Source of the DNA: Aurantiacibacter arachoides
Lineage (GTDB): Bacteria > Pseudomonadota > Alphaproteobacteria > Sphingomonadales > Sphingomonadaceae
NCBI RefSeq assembly: GCF_009827335.1
Contig: NZ_WTYH01000001.1
Location: 744,001 to 808,000 of the forward strand
Direction: 5' to 3'
DNA length: 64,000 nucleotides
Under the pieces are notes generated by a model. That model was not told the origin of the DNA and searched no databases. It saw only the letters and a list, made by a program, of their open reading frames with translations. Below, piece after piece: positions 11,117-19,975 of the stretch; position 1 is the stretch's first letter; every line of letters begins with the position of its first letter. Made by a program: the position numbers and the translations under genes.

Positions 11117-11548
11117 ATGCTGCAACCGAAAAAGACCAAGTACCGCAAGGCCTTCAAGGGCAAGATCCATGGCGTTGCCAAGGGCGGTACGGACCTGAAC
11201 TTCGGTTCCTACGGCCTCAAGGCCATGGAACCCGAGCGTATCACCGCCCGCCAGATCGAGGCCGCGCGTCGTGCGATCACGCGGCACATCAAGCGCCAGG
11301 GGCGTTTGTGGATCCGCGTGTTCCCCGACCTTCCGGTCTCGAAGAAGCCGGCCGAAGTCCGTCAGGGCAAGGGCAAGGGCTCGATCGAATACTGGGCAGC
11401 ACGGGTCAAGCCGGGCCGCATCCTGTTCGAGCTTGACGGTGTTCCCGGCCCGCTTGCCGCGGAAGCTTTCGAGCGCGCCGCGATGAAGCTGCCGATCAAG
11501 ACCAAGGTCGTCGCCCGTCTGGGTGACACCTCGCACCTGGGAGCCTGA
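11117..11548 (+). CDS. rplP: 50S ribosomal protein L16
   Basis: 143 residues. L16 shapes the A site of the 50S subunit and is a late assembly protein. [31 protein letters not shown] N terminus, [23 protein letters not shown] (the conserved loop) and [23 protein letters not shown] are diagnostic. rpmC starts two bases after its stop. Confidence 0.98.
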   Translation: MLQPKKTKYRKAFKGKIHGVAKGGTDLNFGSYGLKAMEPERITARQIEAARRAITRHIKRQGRLWIRVFPDLPVSKKPAEVRQGKGKGSIEYWAARVKPGRILFELDGVPGPLAAEAFERAAMKLPIKTKVVARLGDTSHLGA

Positions 11549-11550
11549 CG

Positions 11551-11781
11551 ATGGCCAAGACGGACCAGAAGAAGACGGGCAAGTTGGAAGATCTTCGCAC
11601 CAAGAGCGATGACCAGCTCGCCGAGAACCTCGTGATGCTGAAGAAGGAGCAGTTCAACCTGCGCTTCCAGGCCGCGACCAACCAGCTAGAGCGTTCGGCC
11701 CGCGTGCGTGAGGTTCGCCGCGAGATCGCCCAGATCAAGACGCTTCAGGGTGAACGCACCCGCGAAGCGAGCAAGGCGTAA
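11551..11781 (+). CDS. rpmC: 50S ribosomal protein L29
   Basis: 76 residues. L29 is a two-helix protein at the tunnel exit next to L23. The core [36 protein letters not shown] is typical. The N terminus is a little longer than the E. coli protein (63 residues). Ten bases separate it from rpsQ. Confidence 0.96.
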   Translation: MAKTDQKKTGKLEDLRTKSDDQLAENLVMLKKEQFNLRFQAATNQLERSARVREVRREIAQIKTLQGERTREASKA

Positions 11782-11791
11782 GGAACAGACC

Positions 11792-12169
11792 ATGCCGAAG
11801 CGTATCCTGACCGGTGTCGTCACATCCGACAAGACCGACAAGACCGTGACCGTGAAGGTCGAACGCCGCGTGAAGCACCCGCTTTACGGGAAGATCATCA
11901 AGCGTTCGAAGAAGTATCACGCGCACGACGAGAGCAACGAGTACGTCGTTGGCGATACCGTCCGCATCGAAGAGACGCGGCCGATCTCCAAGACCAAGAC
12001 CTGGGCGGTCCTCGATCGCCTGCGGGCAAGCAAGGGTTCGGAAGTCGAGGCTAATCTCGACGTGAAGGAATCCCAGCCTACCGGTGCTCCGGAAGAGAAG
12101 AAGGAAGCTGCCCGCAAGGCTGCGACCAAGACCACCGAAGCCGAGGCCGAAACGGCCGACGCCGAGTAA
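11792..12169 (+). CDS. rpsQ: 30S ribosomal protein S17 with C-terminal extension
   Basis: 125 residues; most bacterial S17 proteins are 80-90. S17 binds helices of the 16S rRNA 5' domain early in assembly. The start ATG at 11792 ([21 protein letters not shown]) is set by similarity. The OB-fold core includes [19 protein letters not shown] and [13 protein letters not shown]. From about residue 80 an Ala/Glu/Lys-rich tail follows, ending [12 protein letters not shown], probably disordered. rplN begins 61 bases later. Confidence 0.96.
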   Translation: MPKRILTGVVTSDKTDKTVTVKVERRVKHPLYGKIIKRSKKYHAHDESNEYVVGDTVRIEETRPISKTKTWAVLDRLRASKGSEVEANLDVKESQPTGAPEEKKEAARKAATKTTEAEAETADAE

Positions 12170-12230
12170 AGACGTTTTCGGAACTGCCGGACACCTGTTC
12201 CGGCAAGCCAAGTGAGAAGGAACCGGATCT

Positions 12231-12599
12231 ATGATCCAGATGCAGTCCAATCTCGACGTCGCGGACAACAGCGGCGCAAAGCGCGTCCAGTGCATCAAGG
12301 TGCTGGGTGGCTCTAAGCGCCGGACCGCGAGTGTCGGGGACGTGATCGTGGTTTCCGTTAAGGAAGCCCAGCCACGCGCCAAGGTTAAGAAGGGCGACGT
12401 TCATCGCGCCGTGATCGTGCGCACCCGCAAGGACGTCCGTCGTCCTGACGGCAGCGTGATCCGCTTCGATTCGAACGCCGCGGTCCTCGTCAACAAGAAC
12501 GAGGAGCCGATCGGCACCCGTATCTTTGGCCCGGTCGTGCGCGAACTGCGCGGCAAGGGCTTCATGAAGATCATCAGCCTTGCTCCGGAGGTGCTGTGA
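12231..12599 (+). CDS. rplN: 50S ribosomal protein L14
   Basis: 122 residues, canonical. L14 forms the B8 intersubunit bridge and is the binding site of Rsf[21 protein letters not shown] and the C-terminal [19 protein letters not shown] are diagnostic. The stop TGA shares its A with the ATG of rplX. In E. coli the spc operon starts here; the 61-base gap upstream is the only candidate place for a separate promoter, and I see no clear one. Confidence 0.98.
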   Translation: MIQMQSNLDVADNSGAKRVQCIKVLGGSKRRTASVGDVIVVSVKEAQPRAKVKKGDVHRAVIVRTRKDVRRPDGSVIRFDSNAAVLVNKNEEPIGTRIFGPVVRELRGKGFMKIISLAPEVL

Positions 12600-12916
12600 T
12601 GGGCGCTGCGAAGATCAAGAAGGGTGACACCGTCGTCGTGCTGACCGGCAAGGATCGGGGCCAGACCGGAACCGTCCAGCAGGTTATGTCCAAGGACGGC
12701 AAGGTCCTGGTGGAGGGCATCAACGTGATGACCCGTCACCGCAAGGCGAGCCAGACCAACCCGCAGGGTGGCATCGACCGCGTGCCGGCGCCGATGGCGA
12801 TCAGCAACGTCGCGATCGCCGATAAGGATGGCAAGCCTACCCGCGTGCGTTTCGAAACCAGGGACGGCAAGAAGGTGCGCGTGGCCGTCAAGTCCGGGGA
12901 GACGATCAGTGGCTAA
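12599..12916 (+). CDS. rplX: 50S ribosomal protein L24
   Basis: 105 residues. L24 is one of the two 50S assembly initiators. It has a KOW motif ([20 protein letters not shown]) and the [20 protein letters not shown] segment of the family. I chose the ATG overlapping the rplN stop (TGATG); a GTG one codon earlier is possible. The GGAGGTG at about 12587-12593 serves as ribosome-binding site. Confidence 0.97.
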   Translation: MGAAKIKKGDTVVVLTGKDRGQTGTVQQVMSKDGKVLVEGINVMTRHRKASQTNPQGGIDRVPAPMAISNVAIADKDGKPTRVRFETRDGKKVRVAVKSGETISG

Positions 12917-13508
12917 CGAATCTGGGGCGACTTATACCCCCCGCATGAAGCAGCGCTACGCGGACGAAATTGCGAAGGCGATGACCGAGAAGTTCGGTTA
13001 CAAGAACGCAATGGAAGTGCCCAGGCTGTCCAAGATCACGCTCAACATGGGTGTGGGCGAGGCGAGCCAGGACAAGAAGAAGGTCCAGGTTGCAGCCGAG
13101 GAAATGGAAGCGATTGCCGGGCAGAAGCCGGTGATCACCAAGGCGAAGAAGTCGATCGCGCAGTTCAAGCTGCGTGAAGGCATGCCGATCGGTGCCAAGG
13201 TAACCTTGCGCCGCGACCGGATGTTCGAATTCCTCGATCGCTTGGTGACCATCGCGATGCCTCGCATCCGAGATTTCCGTGGCCTCAACCCGAAGTCGTT
13301 CGATGGCAATGGCAACTATGCCATGGGCATCAAGGAGCAGATCATCTTTCCGGAGGTCAGCTACGACAAGATCGAGAAGGTGCGTGGCATGGACATCATC
13401 GTCACCACCACCGCCAAGACCGACGATGAAGCGCGCGAGCTGCTTCGCCTGTTCGGTTTCCCGTTCCCGGCCGAGCAGTCGGAAGAAAATGCAAAGGAAG
13501 CGGCATAA
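12909..13508 (+). CDS. rplE: 50S ribosomal protein L5
   Basis: 199 residues, about 20 longer than E. coli L5. L5 binds 5S rRNA and contacts P-site tRNA. I chose the GTG at 12909, which overlaps the end of rplX by eight bases and follows GGGGAG; an ATG at 12945 would give [13 protein letters not shown] and remove the extra N terminus. Core motifs: [38 protein letters not shown] and [14 protein letters not shown]. Start choice is moderately certain. Confidence 0.95.
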   Translation: MANESGATYTPRMKQRYADEIAKAMTEKFGYKNAMEVPRLSKITLNMGVGEASQDKKKVQVAAEEMEAIAGQKPVITKAKKSIAQFKLREGMPIGAKVTLRRDRMFEFLDRLVTIAMPRIRDFRGLNPKSFDGNGNYAMGIKEQIIFPEVSYDKIEKVRGMDIIVTTTAKTDDEARELLRLFGFPFPAEQSEENAKEAA

Positions 13509-13535
13509 GCCGCTGAGGAAGAGAGCTTAAGTCCA

Positions 13536-13841
13536 ATGGCGAAACTGAGTTCCATCAACAAGAACGAGAAGCGCAAGCAGCTCGTCAAGAAGTATGCCGG
13601 CAAGTATGCCAAGCTGAAGGCCGTGGCCGACGACGAGTCGCTCGATGAAACCGAGCGTCTCATGGCTCGCCTGAAGATGGCCGAATTGCCGCGCAACGCG
13701 AACCCGACCCGGGTGCGCAATCGCTGCAACACCACCGGCCGCCCGCGCGGTTACTACCGCAAGTTCGGCGTCAACCGCATCGAACTGCGCAACCTCGGTA
13801 ACAAGGGCCTGATTCCGGGCCTGACCAAGTCGAGCTGGTGA
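13536..13841 (+). CDS. rpsN: 30S ribosomal protein S14 (zinc-independent form)
   Basis: 101 residues, the long form without the CxxC zinc motifs, as usual in proteobacteria. It is a 30S head protein near the A site. [25 protein letters not shown] is the conserved C-terminal signature. It lies between rplE and rpsH as in other spc operons. Confidence 0.98.
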   Translation: MAKLSSINKNEKRKQLVKKYAGKYAKLKAVADDESLDETERLMARLKMAELPRNANPTRVRNRCNTTGRPRGYYRKFGVNRIELRNLGNKGLIPGLTKSSW

Positions 13842-13854
13842 GGAGTATCCAAGG

Positions 13855-14250
13855 ATGGCAATGACCGATCCCCTGGGTGACATGCTCACCCGTATCCGCA
13901 ATGGCCAGCAGGCGAAGAAGGATTCCGTCCTTTCGCCGGCGTCGCGCCTGCGTGCTAACGTGCTCGAGGTGCTTCAGCGTGAAGGCTATATTCGTGGCTA
14001 CAGCGAGGACACCACCGGTAAGCACAAGGCGCTTCGCATCGAGCTGAAGTATTTCGAAGGCGAGCCGGCGATCAAGCATATCGCTCGCGTCTCGCGTCCG
14101 GGCCGCCGCATCTATTCGGGCTCCAAGGAGCTGCCGATGGTGCGCAACGGCCTTGGCATCACCATCGTCTCGACGCCGAAGGGCGTGCTTTCGGACAACG
14201 AAGCGCGCAACGACAACGTCGGTGGCGAAGTGCTGGCGGAGGTGTTCTGA
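13855..14250 (+). CDS. rpsH: 30S ribosomal protein S8
   Basis: 131 residues, canonical length. S8 binds the central domain of 16S rRNA, and in enterobacteria it represses the spc operon at the rplE site. [16 protein letters not shown] and [20 protein letters not shown] are diagnostic. Its stop overlaps the rplF start (TGATG). Confidence 0.98.
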   Translation: MAMTDPLGDMLTRIRNGQQAKKDSVLSPASRLRANVLEVLQREGYIRGYSEDTTGKHKALRIELKYFEGEPAIKHIARVSRPGRRIYSGSKELPMVRNGLGITIVSTPKGVLSDNEARNDNVGGEVLAEVF

Positions 14251-14783
14251 TGAGCCGCATCGGTAAAGTCCCGGTGGCGCTCCCCAGCGGAGTGACTGCC
14301 AAGATCGAGAACGGCGCTCTCACCGTAAAGGGCCCCAAGGGGGATCTTTCGATGAGCACGTCGGACCTGATCTCGTACGAGATCGAGGACGGTCAGATCG
14401 TCGTGAAGCCCGCCAACGGCACCCGTCAGGCGCGCCAGTTCTGGGGCATGCAGCGTACGCTGGTGTCGAATCTGGTCGAAGGCGTCACCGACGGCTTCCA
14501 GAAGGTCCTGAACATCACCGGCGTTGGCTACCGTGCGCAGGCCCAGGGCAAGTCGCTCAAGCTGCAGCTCGGCTTCAGTCACGATGTCGATCTCGAAGTG
14601 CCGGAAGGCCTCGAGGTGAAGACTCCCGATCAGACGACGATCGAGATTTCCGGCATCGACAAGCAGCAGGTCGGGCAGTTCGCTGCCGAGGTCCGCGAAT
14701 GGCGCAAGCCCGAGCCTTACAAGGGCAAGGGTGTGAAGTATCGCGGCGAGTTTGTCTTCCGCAAGGAAGGGAAGAAGAAGTAA
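14250..14783 (+). CDS. rplF: 50S ribosomal protein L6
   Basis: 177 residues. L6 lies near the factor-binding centre next to the sarcin-ricin loop. [15 protein letters not shown], the [16 protein letters not shown] strand and the C-terminal [21 protein letters not shown] are characteristic. Translationally coupled to rpsH; rplR begins one base after its stop. Confidence 0.98.
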   Translation: MSRIGKVPVALPSGVTAKIENGALTVKGPKGDLSMSTSDLISYEIEDGQIVVKPANGTRQARQFWGMQRTLVSNLVEGVTDGFQKVLNITGVGYRAQAQGKSLKLQLGFSHDVDLEVPEGLEVKTPDQTTIEISGIDKQQVGQFAAEVREWRKPEPYKGKGVKYRGEFVFRKEGKKK

Positions 14784-14784
14784 G

Positions 14785-15129
14785 ATGGCAAAGCTCTCTC
14801 TCTTTGAACGCCGTCGCCGCCGTGTGCGCACCGCATTGCGCAAGCGTGCGGGCGGCAAGCCCCGCCTGTCCGTGCACCGCACCGGCAAGCATATCTACGC
14901 GCAGGTCATCGACGATGCGGACGGCCGCACGATCGCGGCAGCCAGCACGCTTGGCGGTGATACGTCGGGCGCCAACGTCGATGCCGCTGCCAAGGTCGGC
15001 AAGGACGTAGCCGCTGCCGCCGTCAAGGCTGGCGTGACGACTGTCGTGTTCGATCGCGGCGGGTTCCTGTTCCATGGTCGCGTCAAGGCGCTGGCCGATG
15101 CCGCTCGCGAAGGCGGGCTGGAGTTCTGA
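14785..15129 (+). CDS. rplR: 50S ribosomal protein L18
   Basis: 114 residues. L18 binds 5S rRNA with L5 and L25. The start [20 protein letters not shown] is set by similarity and lies one base after the rplF stop. [13 protein letters not shown] core ([20 protein letters not shown]) and the C-terminal [27 protein letters not shown] are typical. The stop TGA overlaps the first possible rpsE start. Confidence 0.97.
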   Translation: MAKLSLFERRRRRVRTALRKRAGGKPRLSVHRTGKHIYAQVIDDADGRTIAAASTLGGDTSGANVDAAAKVGKDVAAAAVKAGVTTVVFDRGGFLFHGRVKALADAAREGGLEF

Positions 15130-15959
15130 TGATGGCCGACGAGAACAACACCAACGATAACGCGGCGACCAAGGTCGACAACGGGGGTTCCACCCCGACC
15201 CCGACGACTGCCGAGACCGAAGCTTCGATCAACCAGGATGCCGCACAGGCCGGCGACGGCAACCCGCGTGAAGCACGTGGCGGAGGCCGTGGTGACAATC
15301 GCGGTGGACGTGGCGGCGACAACCGCGGTGGCGGTCCAGGCCGTGGCGGCCGTGATGGTGGCGGCCGTGGTCGCGGTGGCCGTGACGATCGCCGTGGCGG
15401 TCGCGGCGGAGACGACGATGGTGGTGAGGAGCTGATCGAGAAGCTCGTCCATATCAATCGCGTTGCCAAGGTGGTGAAGGGCGGCAAGCGCTTCGGTTTC
15501 GCTGCGCTGGTCGTGGTGGGTGACGGCAAGGGCCGCGTCGGCTTCGGCCACGGCAAGGCCCGTGAAGTGCCCGAGGCCATCAACAAGGCGACTGCCGCTG
15601 CCAAGAAGAAGATGATCCGCGTTCCGCTCAAGGAAGGCCGCACTCTGCACCACGACGGCAAGGGCCATTTCGGCGCCGGCCGGGTGAATGTTCGTTCGGC
15701 TCCGGCAGGTACCGGCATCATCGCCGGCGGCCCGATGCGCGCGGTGTTCGAAAGCCTGGGTGTCCACGACGTGGTCACCAAGTCGATCGGCACCAGCAAC
15801 CCCTACAACATGATCCGCGCTACTTTCGACGCCCTGGTGAACCAGTCGTCGCCCAAGTCGGTGGCCCAGCGTCGTGGCAAGAAGGTCGCTGACCTGCTCG
15901 GCCGCGGTGGCGCGAGCACGGTCGAGGCGGAAGCCGAAGCCGCGGCGATTGCGGAGTAA
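15129..15959 (+). CDS. rpsE: 30S ribosomal protein S5 with RGG-rich N-terminal extension
   Basis: 276 residues; ordinary S5 has about 166. S5 lies at the mRNA entry and affects decoding accuracy. The canonical part begins near residue 98 ([21 protein letters not shown]) and includes [13 protein letters not shown] and the C-terminal domain. The first ~100 residues are an Asn/Thr/Glu-rich segment followed by Gly/Arg/Asp repeats with many RGG units, a composition typical of RNA-binding disordered regions. Two ATG codons (15129, 15132) are in tandem; GGAG at 15120-15123 fits the second slightly better. Extensions of this kind occur in sphingomonads as far as I recall. Confidence 0.96.
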   Translation: MMADENNTNDNAATKVDNGGSTPTPTTAETEASINQDAAQAGDGNPREARGGGRGDNRGGRGGDNRGGGPGRGGRDGGGRGRGGRDDRRGGRGGDDDGGEELIEKLVHINRVAKVVKGGKRFGFAALVVVGDGKGRVGFGHGKAREVPEAINKATAAAKKKMIRVPLKEGRTLHHDGKGHFGAGRVNVRSAPAGTGIIAGGPMRAVFESLGVHDVVTKSIGTSNPYNMIRATFDALVNQSSPKSVAQRRGKKVADLLGRGGASTVEAEAEAAAIAE

Positions 15960-15964
15960 ACGAC

Positions 15965-16141
15965 ATGGCTACCATCAAGATCAAGCAGATCGGTTCGCCG
16001 ATCCGTCGACCCAAGGATCAGCGGCAGACGCTGATCGGCCTGGGTCTCAACAAGATGCACAAGGTCGTGGAGGTGCAGGACACCCCCGAGGTTCGTGGTG
16101 CCCTGCGCAAGCTGCCGCACATGGTAACGATCGTCGACTGA
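15965..16141 (+). CDS. rpmD: 50S ribosomal protein L30
   Basis: 58 residues, a normal L30. The protein reads [20 protein letters not shown] and continues [20 protein letters not shown] to an end at TIVD; the GLGLNKMH motif is diagnostic. L30 is a small peripheral protein of the 50S subunit. It starts 5 bases after rpsE. In nearly all bacteria rplO follows directly; here an antisense gene lies in between. Confidence 0.96.
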   Translation: MATIKIKQIGSPIRRPKDQRQTLIGLGLNKMHKVVEVQDTPEVRGALRKLPHMVTIVD

Positions 16142-16149
16142 CCCTCTAG

Positions 16150-16178
16150 GCGGGCCGCGTTATAGTGACGCGGCCCGC
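16150..16178. terminator. Hairpin between the convergent rpmD and methyltransferase genes
   Basis: Perfect 11-bp stem GCGGGCCGCGT (16150-16160) / ACGCGGCCCGC (16168-16178) with a 7-base loop. The stop codon of the antisense gene (16160-16162) is inside it. No T-run follows on either strand, so termination would be partial or depend on other factors. It may limit collision between the two convergent transcripts. Confidence 0.5.
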
Positions 16179-17053
16179 ACTTCGCTGTCCATGTCGGACG
16201 GCAAGAAAAGGTAGTCGGCTTCTTCGCTGGAAAAGACGCCGTCGCAAGGCTCTAATCTTACTTGATGTATCAAGCCAAGTTTGAGGGCCGGTGCAAACTT
16301 GTACATGCGATATCCTGCCAGGATCTCAGACATCCGCGTTCCGTAGGCATCGAGCGCTTTTAAGGTCGATTCAGAGAATTCCGCCCAAATGGCCGGCTTG
16401 TCCCGTGTAATTGTTTCGGCCAAGCCCATTAAGACCTGCGGTTCAAATCCCTGAACATCGATTTTGATCGCGTCGATGGGCCCCAAGTTCTGTTCTCTTA
16501 CAACGTCGTCTCCGCGTGCAACTGGTAGCCGAACTTCGATTGCATCGTTGGGCGCGAAATCAGGATCAAAGCTGCCCACCCCTTGTCCGCCGCAACCACG
16601 CGGTGGTTGGTAGAAAATCAGCGTGTCGGCGTGATCGGCAAGGCCCATCGGCATCGCCACAACCTTCAGTCCGGGGTTGCGCGCAATGTTGGCTTCGAGC
16701 CTCTCAAAAATTGCTGGGTTTGGTTCGAAAGCGACGACATTGCTAAAGGCTTTAGCAAATGTCAGGCTGTGACCGCCGATATTCGCGCCAACATCTAGCA
16801 AAGTCCTCCTTCTCTTTTGTGGTATCAGAGAAAGGAAAAGCTGTTTCTGCCGCGTCTCGTAGCCCTTAAGCGCCGCGATTTGCCACTCGACATAGCTTGT
16901 CAGGTCACACTCAATTTTGATGCCGTCATTCTCGACGACGATCTCGTCGCTCGGCGCCTGCGGCACGAGCGCGCGTGCCGCCCGTTCGCCGCCTCGAAGA
17001 TGGCGAAGTGGGCTTAAAGAACGGACGAGTGCAAGCCGAGTTGCTGTTGCCAT
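16160..17053 (-). CDS. FkbM-family SAM-dependent methyltransferase inserted in the spc operon
   Basis: 297 residues. The SAM-binding motif I is LLDVGANIGGHSLTF (85-99) with the acidic residue of motif II in VVAFEPNP (E110). The motif IKIDVQGFEPQVLMGL (196-211) is the family hallmark. FkbM enzymes methylate hydroxyl groups of sugars, polyketides or other small molecules; the substrate here cannot be read from context. The gene is antisense to, and splits, the rpmD-rplO junction. Its base composition is visibly less GC-rich than the ribosomal genes and its codon use differs, both signs of horizontal transfer. It starts 171 bases from rplO on the opposite strand, so the two have divergent starts and rplO-secY must be read from a new promoter or by read-through. 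Confidence 0.85.
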   Translation of the reverse strand: MATATRLALVRSLSPLRHLRGGERAARALVPQAPSDEIVVENDGIKIECDLTSYVEWQIAALKGYETRQKQLFLSLIPQKRRRTLLDVGANIGGHSLTFAKAFSNVVAFEPNPAIFERLEANIARNPGLKVVAMPMGLADHADTLIFYQPPRGCGGQGVGSFDPDFAPNDAIEVRLPVARGDDVVREQNLGPIDAIKIDVQGFEPQVLMGLAETITRDKPAIWAEFSESTLKALDAYGTRMSEILAGYRMYKFAPALKLGLIHQVRLEPCDGVFSSEEADYLFLPSDMDSEVRAASL

Positions 17054-17224
17054 GGCAGGTAGTTTCCGAGCGTTTTAGGGGAATGTCCTCCTGTCTCGCA
17101 TGGGCAAACGCCTCTCGGCAAGCGATTGTTGCCTGACCACGATTCATTGGTGACAAATCGGCAACGGGGCTCTACAGGCGCCACCTTCCTATCAGCGCGA
17201 ACAAAGCGAAAGCGAGTGCACACC

Positions 17225-17761
17225 ATGAAACTTAACGACATCCGCGACAACGAAGGCGCCCGCAAGAGCCGTATCCGCGTGGGCCGCGGTATCGGCTCGG
17301 GCAAGGGCAAGACTGCCGGACGTGGTCAGAAGGGCCAGAAGAGCCGTTCGGGCGTCGCCATCAAGGGCTTCGAGGGCGGCCAGATGCCGCTCCACATGCG
17401 GCTTCCCAAGCGCGGCTTCAACAATCCGTTCTCCAAGGACTATGCCGAGGTCAACGTCGGCATGATCCAGAAACTGATCGATGCTGGCAATCTGGACGCG
17501 AATGGCACGCTCGACCACGAGGCGCTGAAGGCGGCCGGCGTGGCGCGCGGTGGCAAGGACGGCGTGCGCCTGCTCGGCAAGGGTGAGATTACCGCCAAGT
17601 TGGCGTTCAAGGTCGCCGGCGCGTCGAAGGGCGCCATCGAGGCTGTCGAGAAGGCCGGCGGTTCGGTCGAGATCATTGACCGGGGTCCGTCCGAGCACGA
17701 AAAGAAGACCGCTCGCCGCGAGGTCAACAAGGCCGCGAAGGCCGACAGGGCCAAGGCCTGA
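17225..17761 (+). CDS. rplO: 50S ribosomal protein L15
   Basis: 178 residues, slightly longer than usual (about 145-160). L15 is a late 50S assembly protein contacting several domains of 23S rRNA. Start [20 protein letters not shown] is set by similarity. The glycine-rich [20 protein letters not shown] and [18 protein letters not shown] are diagnostic. The C terminus has an extra Lys/Ala-rich tail ([19 protein letters not shown]). Upstream lies the antisense methyltransferase, so the 171-base gap 17054-17224 probably contains a promoter, though I could not pin one down. Confidence 0.96.
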   Translation: MKLNDIRDNEGARKSRIRVGRGIGSGKGKTAGRGQKGQKSRSGVAIKGFEGGQMPLHMRLPKRGFNNPFSKDYAEVNVGMIQKLIDAGNLDANGTLDHEALKAAGVARGGKDGVRLLGKGEITAKLAFKVAGASKGAIEAVEKAGGSVEIIDRGPSEHEKKTARREVNKAAKADRAKA

Positions 17762-17774
17762 CAGGAAAAGCGAG

Positions 17775-17800
17775 GCGCGGGTTCGACAACGGGCCCGCGC
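17775..17800 (+). terminator. Hairpin between rplO and secY
   Basis: Stem GCGCGGG (17775-17781) / CCCGCGC (17794-17800) followed by TTCCCT. It has no strong T-run and probably acts as an attenuator or stability element, since secY depends on the upstream transcript. Confidence 0.4.
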
Positions 17801-17863
17801 TTCCCTATCTAGCCTTCCTCAAGCCGGGAGGGACCGGCGGCAGACCAGGATCGAACACATTCT

Positions 17864-19228
17864 ATGGCATCGCGCGCCGACAATATCGCCAGCTCGCTGA
17901 GCTTCGCCAACTTTTCCAAGGCGACCGAGCTCAAGCAGCGCATCTGGTTCACGATCGGGGCGCTGATCGTCTTCCGTCTCCTCAGCTTCGTGCCGTTGCC
18001 GGGCGTCAACCCGGCTGCGCTGTCCGATCTCTACGATCAGACCCGCGGCGGTATCCTCGACATGTTCAACATGTTCTCGGGCGGCTCGCTTGAACGCATG
18101 AGCCTGATCGCGCTTGGCGTGATGCCTTACATCACGGCCTCGATCGTCATCCAGATGGCCGCCTCGCTGCACCCCAGCCTGATGGCGCTGAAGAAGGAAG
18201 GCGAGGCCGGGCGCAAGAAGCTCAATCAGTATACCCGTTACGGCACCGTACTTTTGTGCGCGATCCAGGGCTGGTTCCTCGCCAGCGGCCTGGAGGCCTA
18301 TGCTGCGCAAAGCGGGCTTGCCGCCGTGGTCGAACCGGGCGTGATGTTCCGCATCGTCGCGGTCATCAACCTCGTGGGCGGCACGATGTTCCTGCTGTGG
18401 CTGGGCGAGCAGATCACCAGTCGCGGCATCGGCAACGGCGTATCGCTCATCATCATGGCGGGCATTGTCGCCCAGTTCCCGACGTTTACCGCGAACCTTT
18501 TCGAAGGCGGCCGCACCGGGTCGATCAGCGGCGTGGTGATCGGTGGCTTCATCGTGATGCTTGTGGGGCTGATCCTCGTGATCTGTTTCTTCGAGCGCGC
18601 ACAGCGTCGTCTGCTGATCCAGTATCCCAAGCGCGCCACGCAGCGCGGCGGCATGCAGGCCGATCGCAGCCACCTGCCGTTGAAGCTCAATACCGCGGGC
18701 GTCATTCCGCCGATTTTTGCCAGCTCGCTGCTGCTGCTGCCGCTGACGATTACCCAGTTCGCCGGCAACTCGATCGACACGACGACCAGCACCGGTGCGT
18801 TCGTGCAGAGCCTCAACCAGTACTTGGCGCACGGGCAGCCGCTGTACATGGCGCTTTATGCTGCCGGCATCATCTTCTTCGCCTTCTTCTACACCGCGGT
18901 CGTGTTCAACCCGGAGGACACGGCTGACAACCTGAAGAAGCAGGGTGGGTTCATCCCCGGCATCCGTCCGGGCAAGCGCACCGCCGAATATCTTGACTAT
19001 GTCCTCACGCGGATCACGGTGATCGGTGCCATCTATCTGACACTGGTATGCGTCATTCCCGAATGGGGCATCGCGCAAACGGGCATCCCTCTGTTCCTCG
19101 GCGGCACCAGCCTGTTGATCGTGGTGAACGTGACGGTCGACACCATCAGCCAGATCCAGTCGCACCTGCTGGCGCACCAGTACGGCGATCTGATCAAGAA
19201 GGCGAAGTTGAAGGGTCGCCTGCGCTAG
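17864..19228 (+). CDS. secY: Protein translocase subunit SecY
   Basis: 454 residues with ten membrane segments, the pore-forming subunit of the SecYEG channel for export and membrane insertion. Recognisable parts: RIWFTIGALIVFRLLSFVPLPGV (TM1), the plug region DMFNMFSGGSLERMSLIALGVMPYI, and the cytosolic loops that contact the ribosome, including GKRTAEYLDYVLTRIT. Gene order rplO-secY-adk is the standard spc arrangement. Start at 17864 (MASRADNIASSLSFANFSKA) is typical of alphaproteobacteria. Confidence 0.97.
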   Translation: MASRADNIASSLSFANFSKATELKQRIWFTIGALIVFRLLSFVPLPGVNPAALSDLYDQTRGGILDMFNMFSGGSLERMSLIALGVMPYITASIVIQMAASLHPSLMALKKEGEAGRKKLNQYTRYGTVLLCAIQGWFLASGLEAYAAQSGLAAVVEPGVMFRIVAVINLVGGTMFLLWLGEQITSRGIGNGVSLIIMAGIVAQFPTFTANLFEGGRTGSISGVVIGGFIVMLVGLILVICFFERAQRRLLIQYPKRATQRGGMQADRSHLPLKLNTAGVIPPIFASSLLLLPLTITQFAGNSIDTTTSTGAFVQSLNQYLAHGQPLYMALYAAGIIFFAFFYTAVVFNPEDTADNLKKQGGFIPGIRPGKRTAEYLDYVLTRITVIGAIYLTLVCVIPEWGIAQTGIPLFLGGTSLLIVVNVTVDTISQIQSHLLAHQYGDLIKKAKLKGRLR

Positions 19229-19282
19229 TCTAGCCAGAAGGCTTGGTTGGCACGGTTGGTTCGACAGGGGATTCGCGCGGCA

Positions 19283-19933
19283 ATGAATATCATTCTCCTC
19301 GGGCCTCCCGGTGCCGGCAAGGGCACCCAGGCCAATCGCCTGGTCGAACATCACGGCATGCGCCAGCTTTCGACCGGCGACATGCTGCGCGCGGCGGTCA
19401 AGGCGCAGACGCCGATCGGCGTGCAGGCCAAGGCCATCATGGAACGCGGCGAACTGGTCTCCGACGCGATCGTCTCGGCGCTGATCGATGCCGAATTGCT
19501 CGCCATGGGCGATGCGGTGGGGGCAATCTTCGATGGCTATCCGCGTACTGCGGCGCAGGCGGACTCGCTTGACGAAATCTTGTCTCGCCATGATCGCCAC
19601 CTGCACCACGTGATCGAGCTGTCGGTGAATGAGGACGCCCTCGTCGATCGCATTACCGGCCGCTTTACCTGCGCGACCTGCGGCGAAGGGTATCACGACC
19701 GCTACAAGCAGCCGAAGGTTGCAGGGACGTGCGACAAGTGCGGTGGTGCGGAATTCAAGCGCCGACCTGACGATAACGAGCACACGGTACGCACGCGCAT
19801 GGCCGAGTATCGCGCCAAGACCGCGCCGATCCTGCCAGGCTACGAAGCGCGCGGCATCGTTCACCGCGTCGATGGCATGGCGCCGATTGACGATGTGACC
19901 AGCGCGATCGAGAAGGTGTTGGCCTCCGGCTGA
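19283..19933 (+). CDS. adk: Adenylate kinase, zinc-type LID
   Basis: 216 residues. It converts ATP + AMP to two ADP. The P-loop is GPPGAGKGTQ (7-16), and the AMP-binding STGDMLR and DGYPRT motifs follow. The LID domain carries four cysteines, C130-x2-C133 and C150-x2-C153, the structural zinc site of long-form kinases from many Gram-positives and some proteobacteria. I chose the ATG at 19283 (MNIILLGPPG) over an upstream in-frame ATG at 19247. In E. coli adk is elsewhere, but secY-adk linkage is common in alphaproteobacteria. Confidence 0.97.
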   Translation: MNIILLGPPGAGKGTQANRLVEHHGMRQLSTGDMLRAAVKAQTPIGVQAKAIMERGELVSDAIVSALIDAELLAMGDAVGAIFDGYPRTAAQADSLDEILSRHDRHLHHVIELSVNEDALVDRITGRFTCATCGEGYHDRYKQPKVAGTCDKCGGAEFKRRPDDNEHTVRTRMAEYRAKTAPILPGYEARGIVHRVDGMAPIDDVTSAIEKVLASG

Positions 19934-19975
19934 TCCTGCCGCTATTCCCGCGTGCAACATCCGGAAGACATTGCC

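Noticed and set aside
16150..16178. Full rho-independent terminator after rpmD
   Set aside because: The stem is perfect but no T-run follows on either strand, so I list it only as a hairpin of moderate confidence.
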